DNA of 16,657 nt, from assembly GCA_002452295.1 (NCBI GenBank), contig DKEX01000054.1, forward strand, positions 1 through 16,657, given 5' to 3'. Below are positions 1 to 6,047 of the stretch, one piece after another. Origin of the DNA: Firmicutes bacterium UBA6811 (lineage in GTDB: Bacteria; Bacillota; SHA-98; UBA4971). Made by a program: the position numbers and the translations under genes. The first letter of the stretch is position 1. Every line of letters starts with the position of its first letter. The notes under the pieces were generated by a model. That model ran no database searches. It was given only the letters and a program-made list of their open reading frames with translations, and had not been told where the DNA came from.

Positions 1-61
1 TGTATGATGCCCCTCTCAGTTGGTGGCCCCGGGTGAACATGTTCAGTCAGAGGGGTTCGTG

Positions 62-970
62 GTGAGACACACAGGCATGTACAGGGCTCTCTGGGAAGAG
101 AGCGAACTCGCCGCCCGCAAGGACCAGGCCTGGAGGAGGCTTCAGGTTTGCGACCTCTGCGCCCACGAGTGCGGCGTTGACAGGCTCGCCGGAGAGCGCG
201 GCGTCTGCAGGGCCGACGACACGGTGCAGATATCCAGCTACGGCCCACACTTCGGCGAGGAGGACCCGCTGGTGGGCACCCATGGCTCGGGCACGATCTT
301 CTTCACCGGCTGCAATCTCCGCTGCGTCTTCTGCCAGAACTGGGACATAAGCCAGATGCGGGTGGGGCACACCGTTTCCGTCTCAGAGCTTGCGGACATA
401 ATGGTCGAGCTCCAGGACATGCGCTGCCACAACATCAACTTCGTGACCCCCACCCACTACATGCCCCACATCCTGGACGCCCTCGTCATCGCCTGCGAGC
501 GCGGTCTGGAACTGCCGCTCGCTTACAACTGCGGTGGTTACGAGTCGCTCGCCGCGCTCAAGCTGCTCGACGGGGTCATCGACATCTACATGCCCGACGT
601 GAAATACGCCGATCCTGACACAGGCCTGCGCTACTCGCACGCGAAGGACTACCCCAGGGTCGTGAAAGCGGCGCTGAAGGAGATGCACCGCCAGGTGGGG
701 GACCTCCAGATCGACGAGGACGGCATCGCATGGCGCGGTCTTCTCGTCCGGCACCTGGTGCTGCCCGGAGGGCTCGCCGGGACGGCCGAGATCGTCCGGT
801 TCATCGCCGAGGAGATCTCGCCCGACACATACATCAACATCATGGCCCAGTACTGGCCCGAGTACCGCGCCCGGGAGCATCCGCCCCTCGACCGCCCGAT
901 AACCAGGCGCGAGCACGAGGAGGCGGTACGGCTCGCCCGAGAAGCCGGCCTCCATCGGTTCGCCCGATAG
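62..970 (+). CDS. Radical SAM protein, PflA/PflX-like (COG1313 type)
   Basis: Predicted cytoplasmic iron-sulfur protein that would cleave S-adenosylmethionine to a 5'-deoxyadenosyl radical. The sequence shows the radical SAM cluster motif CNLRCVFC at residues 84-91 (GTG-62 numbering). It also has an N-terminal Cys set (CDLCAHEC at 30-37, then CGVDR and a GVC at 47-49) that is characteristic of the COG1313 PflX-like branch and absent from classical pyruvate formate-lyase activases. The length of about 302 residues is normal for that branch. An open frame extends to a TTG at 20, but GTG at 62 (or 59) follows AGAGGGG at 49-55 at workable spacing, so I chose 62; ATG 77 is the other option. No glycyl radical enzyme partner is visible in the window, so the substrate is unknown. 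It is the only plus-strand gene and converges on azlD. Confidence 0.88.
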   Translation: MRHTGMYRALWEESELAARKDQAWRRLQVCDLCAHECGVDRLAGERGVCRADDTVQISSYGPHFGEEDPLVGTHGSGTIFFTGCNLRCVFCQNWDISQMRVGHTVSVSELADIMVELQDMRCHNINFVTPTHYMPHILDALVIACERGLELPLAYNCGGYESLAALKLLDGVIDIYMPDVKYADPDTGLRYSHAKDYPRVVKAALKEMHRQVGDLQIDEDGIAWRGLLVRHLVLPGGLAGTAEIVRFIAEEISPDTYINIMAQYWPEYRAREHPPLDRPITRREHEEAVRLAREAGLHRFAR

Positions 971-1052
971 AATTGTCCCGCCGCATGATAAGTCTGGTCG
1001 GAATCAAGCCCGCGCGGGCGGTGCCGATCCGGCGGCTGTGACTGCATAAGGC

Positions 1053-1101
1053 GCAACAAACGAGCGCGATCGCTTCCGAAACGAGCGCGCTCGTTTGTTG
1101 C
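1053..1101. repeat. 16-bp perfect inverted repeat (hairpin)
   Basis: Arm GCAACAAACGAGCGCG at 1053-1068 is exactly complementary to 1086-1101, with a 17-nt loop. Nested inside is an 18-bp perfect palindrome at 1079-1096 centred on GCGCGC, so two alternative foldings compete. No T-run follows on either strand, so it is not a standard Rho-independent terminator. It could be a terminator-like structure, a protein-binding palindrome or a mobile-element end. Confidence 0.7.
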
Positions 1102-1216
1102 TCGTTTCCGTGGCGTTTCATTGGGTCTTTGAGGGCATTGCCGGTCACAAACTGTCCCCGCCGCCGTCTCACCCATCACCCCGCACGTTGTCCCGGTCGT
1201 CACTCCGCGCCGAACT

Positions 1217-1428
1217 TGACCGAAAAATGGCCACCTCGACCCGTAGGGGACGAAAGGTGGCCTCGAAGTAGCCAGGTGAGCGGCCCGAGGTGGCCATTCT
1301 GTGGCCAACCCGGCGCGCCACCTGGCTGAAAATCGACCACCTCCGGCCGCACCCGCCGCGAGGTGGCCGAAAACTGGCCAGGTCCTGCGCCAGAGGTGGC
1401 TGAAATCCGGTCATCTGGGCCGACTCGA
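1217..1428. repeat. Two diverged ~106-bp tandem units carrying six 21-nt cores
   Basis: A 21-nt core, GAGGTGGCC followed by seven variable bases and GGCCA, occurs six times: 1217-1237 (minus), 1254-1274 (plus), 1287-1307 (plus), 1323-1343 (minus), 1360-1380 (plus) and 1393-1413 (plus). The second three are displaced from the first three by exactly 106 bases with the same minus, plus, plus order. The block is therefore an old tandem duplication; I counted roughly 60% identity by eye over about 90 aligned positions. Clustered sub-terminal repeats of this kind are known as transposase-binding sites at IS21-family ends, so a relic of such an element is my best guess. No transposase gene remains. 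Confidence 0.7.
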
Positions 1429-1473
1429 CTGGCAGCCTTGTACGTCGAGTCGCCGTCGTAGAGTCGTAGACAA

Positions 1474-1492
1474 GGGGCCACGCCCTGGCCCC
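1474..1492 (-). terminator. Hairpin after azlD, probable terminator
   Basis: The minus-strand stem GGGGCCA / TGGCCCC (7 bp, 5-nt loop) starts one base after the azlD TGA and is followed by TTGTCT. The position suits the end of the azlCD transcript. The T-run is poor, so termination efficiency is uncertain. Confidence 0.45.
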
Positions 1493-1493
1493 A

Positions 1494-1865
1494 TCATCCG
1501 GCGCCCGCGCCGATGCCGAAAGCTCGCAGGACCATCACCGAGCCCATGCCGACCACCACGGATAGGAGCAGGCTTCTGGTCCGCGCTGCCACGATAAGAG
1601 TGGGTACCGAAGCCATGAGGTAGACGTTCCCGCCATGCAGCGCCAGCCTGCCGTCGGCGACGAGCACGCTCGGGGCAGCGAGCGATGCGAGCACAGCCAC
1701 CGCCACATATGAAAGCCACCTCCTCAGCCACGGCGGCATCTGCTTGCGCGACAGGGCCAGGAGAGGCGCCGCGCGCGACAGGTATGTCACGGCAAGCATG
1801 CCCACCATCATCACGATCATGCCCGGCCTTACATCCACTGCAAATACACCAGCCTTCTTGCCCAT
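1494..1865 (-). CDS. azlD: AzlD family branched-chain amino acid transport subunit
   Basis: Small integral membrane partner of AzlC. Together they form an exporter for branched-chain amino acids (known in Bacillus from 4-azaleucine resistance). The 123-residue product has about four hydrophobic segments. It includes the family-typical VGMLAVTYLSRAAPLLAL near the N-terminus, then a short positive loop with PPWLRRWL, then helices rich in Val and Ala. The chosen start is the ATG at 1865, which overlaps the azlC stop by one base (TGATG), a typical translational coupling. An upstream in-frame start at 1958 would lie inside azlC and adds only an Arg-rich, unfamily-like stretch. A hairpin follows directly. 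Substrate specificity is inferred from the family. Confidence 0.85.
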   Translation of the reverse strand: MGKKAGVFAVDVRPGMIVMMVGMLAVTYLSRAAPLLALSRKQMPPWLRRWLSYVAVAVLASLAAPSVLVADGRLALHGGNVYLMASVPTLIVAARTRSLLLSVVVGMGSVMVLRAFGIGAGAG

Positions 1866-2605
1866 CAGCAAAACTGACGCCCGGGCGGCGCGGCACGGCG
1901 TCGGTCGAGGATAGCCCCGGCGGCGGCCCCAACGACCGTGGCGGTCACCGTGCTCCATGCACCGAGCGGGGACGCAGCGACAGCAACGGCCAGGGCGCCT
2001 GCCACAACGGCCACCACCACCGACGTACGACTATTCACCTGCATCAACAGGAGACAGATGAACATCGAAGGCAGCGCGAAGTCGATCCCGAATCTCGACC
2101 CATCATGAACCGCCGCCCCGAGCGCCGCCCCTGTGAACGAGCCTGCCACCCACGCGATGTACGATACGAAGTTGAGCCCCGCCACCTCGCGCCAGTCCGC
2201 GGGCTCATCTGCCGCGAACCTGCCCACCGCAACCCCGTATGTCTCATCCGTTACCCCGAATGAGATGAGCGCCAGGAGGGGTCGGGAGAGATGCCCTAGC
2301 CTCGGCAGGAGGGACATGCTGAAAAGCACGTGGCGGAGGTTCACGAGGAGCGTGGTGCTCACCACCGCAACCGCGGTCGCGCCGGACGACACCATACCGC
2401 ACGCGATGAACTGGGCAGACCCGGCGAACACCAGCACCGACATGAGCGTCGCCTCGGACACGGAAAGCCCCGCGTGGCGTGCTATCACCCCGTAGGCAAG
2501 GCCGATGGGCACGTAACCCACGACGATCGGGACGGCGAGCCTCGCGCCCCGCGCGAACCTCGCGAGCGCCGCGCCGCCAGACCGCTCCACCTTACTGCGT
2601 CTCAC
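1865..2605 (-). CDS. azlC: AzlC family amino acid export permease
   Basis: Large membrane subunit of the AzlCD exporter, inner membrane. The 246 residues match the usual family length. Family signatures visible: VPIVVGYVPIGLAYGV near residues 25-40, the segment FAGSAQFIACGM around 60-71, NLRHVLFSMSL at about 89-99, and FGVTDETYGVA around 116-126. Several hydrophobic helices follow, with a charged tail. The start is GTG at 2605 with GGGAGGG about seven bases upstream on the minus strand. azlD follows with a one-base overlap. No LRP-like regulator (azlB) is present, and no clear promoter is seen between it and the purA-side hairpin at 2686-2735. Confidence 0.88.
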   Translation of the reverse strand: MRRSKVERSGGAALARFARGARLAVPIVVGYVPIGLAYGVIARHAGLSVSEATLMSVLVFAGSAQFIACGMVSSGATAVAVVSTTLLVNLRHVLFSMSLLPRLGHLSRPLLALISFGVTDETYGVAVGRFAADEPADWREVAGLNFVSYIAWVAGSFTGAALGAAVHDGSRFGIDFALPSMFICLLLMQVNSRTSVVVAVVAGALAVAVAASPLGAWSTVTATVVGAAAGAILDRRRAAPPGRQFC

Positions 2606-2685
2606 TGAACACCCTCCCTACGCGCCGATAGCTCTGTGTTTTCTGCGCAGGCATCCGTTTTTCCTGCTTGTGCGCTGCTACGGAG

Positions 2686-2735
2686 GCGGGCAAACTCAAA
2701 GGGCACCGGCTGTCGCACCGGTGCCCCTTGCCCGC
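2686..2735 (-). terminator. Large hairpin ending the purA transcript
   Basis: The inner stem GGGCACCGG / CCGGTGCCC (2701-2709 with 2718-2726) is nested in an outer stem GCGGGCAA / TTGCCCGC (2686-2693 with 2728-2735). On the minus strand the inner stem is followed by TTTGAGTTT. It begins directly after the small reading frame at 2736-2831. Probable terminator for purA and that small frame, although the T-tract is interrupted. Confidence 0.55.
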
Positions 2736-2831
2736 TCACTCCTCCGCGTTCGCGTCCTCCTGCCTCGTCTGGGTCATCTTCTTCAGGATCCTCAGCTTGA
2801 TCGGCAACCCGACCAGGGCGGCAGGGATCAC
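2736..2831 (-). CDS. Possible 31-residue peptide gene after purA
   Basis: Short frame, GTG start at 2831 and TGA at 2738-2736, lying 11 nt downstream of the purA stop and ending one base before a terminator-like hairpin. I do not recognise it. The peptide begins MIPAALVGLPIKL, contains KKMTQTRQ, and ends in an acidic ANAEE, so it is a short hydrophobic start followed by a charged tail. All but one codon end in G or C, matching the strong third-position bias of the real genes nearby. An in-frame TAG sits immediately before the GTG, so it cannot extend upstream. The ribosome-binding site is poor: AGG touches the GTG, and GGAGAGG is about 19 nt away. Coupling to purA would be needed. It could also be a gene remnant. 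Confidence 0.35.
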   Translation of the reverse strand: MIPAALVGLPIKLRILKKMTQTRQEDANAEE

Positions 2832-2842
2832 CTATCTCACAT

Positions 2843-4126
2843 TTAGAACACCTCTCCCAGCACGATGGTCTGGGACCTCTCCTGGCCGGTCGAGACAACA
2901 AGCACCGGAGCGCCCACAAGCTCGGCCATGCGTGTCAAGTACGCCTTGGCATTCGCCGGGAGATCCTCGTATGCTCCGACCGCGCACGAGCCCTCGGGCC
3001 ACCCCGGAAGCTCCTCATACACCGGCTCGCATTCTGCGAACACCGCCTGGTTGGCAGGAAAGTCTGGCACGACCCGGCCCCTGTACCTGTACGCCGTGCA
3101 CACCTGCACAGTCGGAAAACCTGAAAGGGTGTCCAGGTGCGTCACGGCTATTCCGTCGAGGCCGTTCACGCGCACGGCGTGCCGCACGATAACGGCGTCG
3201 AACCACCCACACCGCCTCGGCCTGCCGGTAACCGTGCCATACTCGTGCCCTCGCTCGCGGATCCTGTCGCCGGTCTCGTCCCTGAGCTCCGTGGGCATAG
3301 GCCCCGCGCCGACACGGCTGGTATACGCCTTCGTAACCCCGATGACCTTCGTGATCTTCCTCGGCCCGACCCCCGTGCCGGGGGCGATGCCGCCAGCAGT
3401 GGGTGACGACGACGTCACAAACGGGTATGTGCCGTGGTCCACGTCAAGCATCGTGCCCTGGGCGCCCTCGAACAGCACGTTCCGCCCCCTGTCGATGGCG
3501 TCGTTCAGCAATGCTGCGGCATCGGTGACGTGGGACCTGATGCGCCCGGCATACTTCATGGCCCAGTCCATAAGCTCGTCCTTGGCAGACCCCTTCGCCC
3601 CGTAGACCCGCTCGATGACCCTGTTCTTGATGGGAAGCACCACGTCGAGCCTGGCGGACAGGGCGTCACGGTCAACGAGATCCACGATCCTTATGCCGAG
3701 CCTCGCGACTTTGTCAGTGTAGGTAGGCCCAATGCCCCTGCCGGTCGCGCCGATGCGCGCAGCGCCCTTCTCCTCCTCCTCGAGCTTCTCGATGAGGATG
3801 TGATACGGCATGATGACATGCGCCTTCTCGCTGATGCGGAGGCCGTCGAGGCTGACGCCTTTTCCCTCCAGGTAGTCCATCTCCTCCACAAGGTAGGCAG
3901 GGTCGACGACGACCCCGTTGCCGATAACGTTGATCTTGCCCCTGTAGAAGATGCCCGATGGTATCAGCTTGAGTTTGAAAACCTCGTCACCGATCCTGAC
4001 CGTGTGGCCGGCATTGTTGCCTCCGGAATAGCGCGCCACCACGTGCGCGCGACCGGCAAGCAAGTCGGTGATCTTTCCTTTCCCCTCGTCACCCCACTGG
4101 GCTCCCACGATGGCTACTGCGGGCAC
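2843..4126 (-). CDS. purA: Adenylosuccinate synthetase
   Basis: Cytoplasmic enzyme of de novo AMP synthesis: IMP + aspartate + GTP gives adenylosuccinate + GDP + phosphate. The 427-residue product has the normal family length. From the chosen start the glycine-rich loop GDEGKGK falls at residues 12-18 with catalytic Asp13, and GNNAGHT places the catalytic His at 41, exactly as in E. coli. Further signatures are ATGRGIGPTYTDK, FEGAQGTMLDVDHGTYPFVT, AYTSRVGAGPMPTEL and TVTGRPRRCGWFD. The GTG at 4126 is preceded by GGGAGG with about 8 nt spacing; longer in-frame starts near 4261 add non-homologous sequence. A sigma-A-type promoter lies at 4337-4365, leaving a ~200-nt structured leader. purA next to dnaB is the usual Bacillota arrangement. 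Confidence 0.97.
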   Translation of the reverse strand: MPAVAIVGAQWGDEGKGKITDLLAGRAHVVARYSGGNNAGHTVRIGDEVFKLKLIPSGIFYRGKINVIGNGVVVDPAYLVEEMDYLEGKGVSLDGLRISEKAHVIMPYHILIEKLEEEEKGAARIGATGRGIGPTYTDKVARLGIRIVDLVDRDALSARLDVVLPIKNRVIERVYGAKGSAKDELMDWAMKYAGRIRSHVTDAAALLNDAIDRGRNVLFEGAQGTMLDVDHGTYPFVTSSSPTAGGIAPGTGVGPRKITKVIGVTKAYTSRVGAGPMPTELRDETGDRIRERGHEYGTVTGRPRRCGWFDAVIVRHAVRVNGLDGIAVTHLDTLSGFPTVQVCTAYRYRGRVVPDFPANQAVFAECEPVYEELPGWPEGSCAVGAYEDLPANAKAYLTRMAELVGAPVLVVSTGQERSQTIVLGEVF

Positions 4127-4336
4127 GAAGCCCACCTCCCTCAATAGGCACGCTTCAGAAGCTCTGTAGCAGGGCCATTTGTCTATCCGTCGCCCCGGCC
4201 CCGCAGGGCCGCGACGCCATGCCTCCACACAGGAAGGCTCCCGCCTTCCACCGGGAGACACACCTCCGGGCCGAGGAACCGCACCCGGACCAGAGGTTTG
4301 CCTGTCCTGTTAGTTTTTCCCTTGCGCACGCCGGGC
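4127..4336 (-). promoter_or_regulatory. Long structured 5' leader of purA
   Basis: About 200 nt lie between the promoter at 4337-4365 and the purA start. Three stable stem-loops can be drawn. The first, on the promoter side, is CCGGG/CCCGG near 4262-4290. The second is GGAAGGC/GCCTTCC with a GGGA tetraloop, 4232-4249. The third is a two-part stem CGTCGC-GGCCC/GGGCC-GCGACG with a GGG bulge, 4188-4216. I could not match purine, ZTP, THF, ykkC/PRPP or c-di-GMP riboswitch consensus patterns by eye, and there is no T-run. It may control translation or be only a structured UTR. The next 166 bases upstream of the promoter, to the dnaB stop, hold no gene; they contain an inverted repeat GTCGGACA/TGTCCGAC (4372-4379 with 4432-4439). 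Confidence 0.45.
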
Positions 4337-4365
4337 ATGATATCAGAGCGGAGGCGATGTGTCAA
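4337..4365 (-). promoter_or_regulatory. Sigma-A type promoter for purA
   Basis: On the minus strand a perfect -35 TTGACA (4365-4360) and a 5/6 -10 TATCAT (4342-4337) are separated by exactly 17 bp. Transcription would start near 4330. This is the best vegetative promoter match in the window and lies between dnaB and purA, so purA is probably transcribed independently of dnaB. Confidence 0.75.
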
Positions 4366-4531
4366 GAAGCCGTCGGACATCTTGGTCGCCGGACTCCTGC
4401 GTTGTTGGACGTCTGCTATCGTCGCACGTCCTGTCCGACGTCCTCCGGGGTCTCGCGAGCGCGGCATGGGGCGGGCGCCCGCAATGCAGGCTGACCTCTG
4501 AGGCCCGCGCCACCCGGCCCGGCCTGCGGCG

Positions 4532-5878
4532 CTATTGCGCCTTCCGGAAGCGCTCGAGGTTCTCGAAGCGGGTGTACTCCTTGTGCCACATGAGCTCGAC
4601 GGACCCGGTAGGGCCGTTTCGCTGCTTGGCCACGATGATCTCGGCGATGTTCTTCTTCTGGCTGCTCTTGTTGTAGTAGTCTTCCCGGAAGATGAACGCT
4701 ACCACGTCCGCAGAGGTCTCGATCTCGCCGCTCTCCTTGAGATGGCTGAGCAGTGGCCGCCGCTCGGCCGCTGCCTCCACCGCGCGGCTGAGCTGGGCCA
4801 GGGCGACCACCGGCACCTTCAGTTCGCGTGCGAGGGACTTCAGAGACCGCGTGATCTCCGCGATCTCCTGCTGCCTGCTTTCGGTGCGCCCGCGCCCCTG
4901 GACGAGCTGCAGGTAGTCTATAACTACGAGCCCGAGGCCGTGTTCAGCCTTGAGCCTCCGGGATTTCGCCCTGATGTCCAGCGCCGTTATGGAGGGGCTG
5001 TCGTCGATGAAGATGGGAGCCTCGCTGAGCCGCCCGAGGCCGTATGACAGCCGCTTCCAGTCCTCGTCCACGAGCTGTCCCCTACGCAGCCTCTGGCCGT
5101 CCACCTTCGCCTCGGAGGAGAGAAGGCGCATGGCTAGTTGCTCCCTGGACATCTCGAGGCTGAAGATGATCGCCGGTATCTTCTCGTTCATTGCGGCGTG
5201 CGCCGCGATGTTGAGGGCAAGGCTGGTCTTGCCCATGGACGGCCTTGCCGCAATGATGATCAGGTCGGAAGGCTGCAGGCCTGTGAGCATCGTGTCAAAG
5301 TCCGTGAACCCGGTCGGCACTCCCGTGACTCGCCCCTTGCTCTCGTACAGCTTCTCGATGCGCTCGAAGGTGTCAACCAGGACGGCCTTGATGTCAGTGA
5401 CCCCCTGCTTGCCGCGTTGCTGTGAGAGGGAGAATATCATCTGCTCGGCCTGGTCCAGGGCGAGCTCCACGTCCTCGGTGCCCTCGTAGCCGAGGGAGGC
5501 TATTGCCGTCCCCGCCCTGACCAGCGCCCGGTAGAGGGCCTTCTCCTTTACGATCCGGGCGTAGTATTCCACATTTGCCGCTGTCGGGACCACCCCCGCC
5601 AGCGTGGTTATGTAGGGGATGCCTCCCACCTGTTCGAGGCTTCCACGCCTGCGCAGTTGCTCGGTGACCGTCACCAGGTCGATGGGCTCTCCCCTGTCGT
5701 ACATGCTGAGGATGGTCTCGAAGATGACCCTGTGGGCGTCCTTGTAGAAGTCCTCCGCTCCTACCATGTCGAGGGCCTTTACGATGGCGTCCTTGTCGAG
5801 AAGCATGGAGCCAATAGTTGCCTGCTCCGCCTCGGTGTTCTGAGGCGGGACCCTGTCCAGCCCAACTGCTGCCTCCAT
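4532..5878 (-). CDS. dnaB: Replicative DNA helicase DnaB
   Basis: Hexameric 5'-3' helicase that unwinds DNA at the replication fork (named DnaC in Bacillus). The N-terminal DnaB domain spans about residues 5-110 (PPQNTEAEQATIGSML at its start). The RecA-like ATPase domain spans about 180-445, with Walker A ARPSMGKT at 211-218, the Walker B segment VVIDYLQL near 318-325, and the helicase-typical ALAQLSRAVE and HLKESGEIE stretches. There is no intein. The length of 448 residues is normal. I chose the ATG at 5878 because GGAGGGG sits seven bases before it; the in-frame ATG at 5893 lacks a good site and would add only five residues. The 169-nt gap to lonC contains clustered palindromes, so an own promoter is likely. 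Confidence 0.97.
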   Translation of the reverse strand: MEAAVGLDRVPPQNTEAEQATIGSMLLDKDAIVKALDMVGAEDFYKDAHRVIFETILSMYDRGEPIDLVTVTEQLRRRGSLEQVGGIPYITTLAGVVPTAANVEYYARIVKEKALYRALVRAGTAIASLGYEGTEDVELALDQAEQMIFSLSQQRGKQGVTDIKAVLVDTFERIEKLYESKGRVTGVPTGFTDFDTMLTGLQPSDLIIIAARPSMGKTSLALNIAAHAAMNEKIPAIIFSLEMSREQLAMRLLSSEAKVDGQRLRRGQLVDEDWKRLSYGLGRLSEAPIFIDDSPSITALDIRAKSRRLKAEHGLGLVVIDYLQLVQGRGRTESRQQEIAEITRSLKSLARELKVPVVALAQLSRAVEAAAERRPLLSHLKESGEIETSADVVAFIFREDYYNKSSQKKNIAEIIVAKQRNGPTGSVELMWHKEYTRFENLERFRKAQ

Positions 5879-5934
5879 TCGCTTCCCCTCCATTTCTACC
5901 TGCGACGCAGAGCCACCCGGATACCGCTGTTACG

Positions 5935-6026
5935 CTGGGTCGGCCGGCCCAGCTCAGGGCACGGGCGGCAACGCGCCCGGAGCTTCCCAGGTGGTATTAT
6001 TCCCACAATTGTGGCCACTATATAGT
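5935..6026. promoter_or_regulatory. Palindrome cluster upstream of dnaB
   Basis: The lonC-dnaB gap holds an AT-rich island with three adjoining perfect palindromes: CCACAATTGTGG at 6003-6014, GTGGCCAC at 6011-6018 (sharing its first four bases with the previous one) and ACTATATAGT at 6017-6026. A near-perfect 18-bp palindrome lies at 5935-5952, with a single T/G mismatch pair. TATAGT on the minus strand (5/6 match to a -10) lies in the third palindrome, with only a weak -35. This suggests a promoter/operator for dnaB, but no regulator can be named. Confidence 0.35.
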
Positions 6027-6047
6027 CGCGTGACGACCGGGCCAGAT

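Larger units (their letters stand above)
971..1473. other. Non-coding gap between convergent genes
   Basis: This 0.5 kb separates the radical SAM gene (plus) from azlD (minus). I see no credible protein gene: the open frames lack recognisable motifs and ribosome-binding sites. It holds a 12-bp perfect palindrome GCCCGCGCGGGC at 1008-1019, which could end transcription of the radical SAM gene but has no T-run. It also holds the long hairpin at 1053-1101 and the repeat block at 1217-1428, listed separately. A short direct repeat GTCGTAGA lies near 1455-1470. The repeat-rich, gene-free content between two converging genes suggests decayed mobile DNA. Confidence 0.6.

Noticed and set aside
1217..1428. 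CRISPR array
   Set aside because: The cores are short, diverged and occur in both orientations; spacers are not unique phage-like sequences of constant length, and no cas genes are present.
2592..2654. 20-codon leader peptide overlapping the azlC start
   Set aside because: It has an ATG with a weak AGGA upstream but no run of branched-chain amino acid codons and no attenuator pair. The overlap with azlC alone is not evidence.
4270..4330. c-di-GMP (GEMM) riboswitch, from ACAGGCAAACC in the purA leader
   Set aside because: The following conserved GEMM parts (tetraloop receptor and the GGGACGCAAAGCC-like block) are absent, so the resemblance is a short chance match.
4127..4531. tRNA or small stable RNA gene in the dnaB-purA gap
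   Set aside because: No T-loop, anticodon-arm arrangement, SRP or tmRNA signature could be found on either strand.
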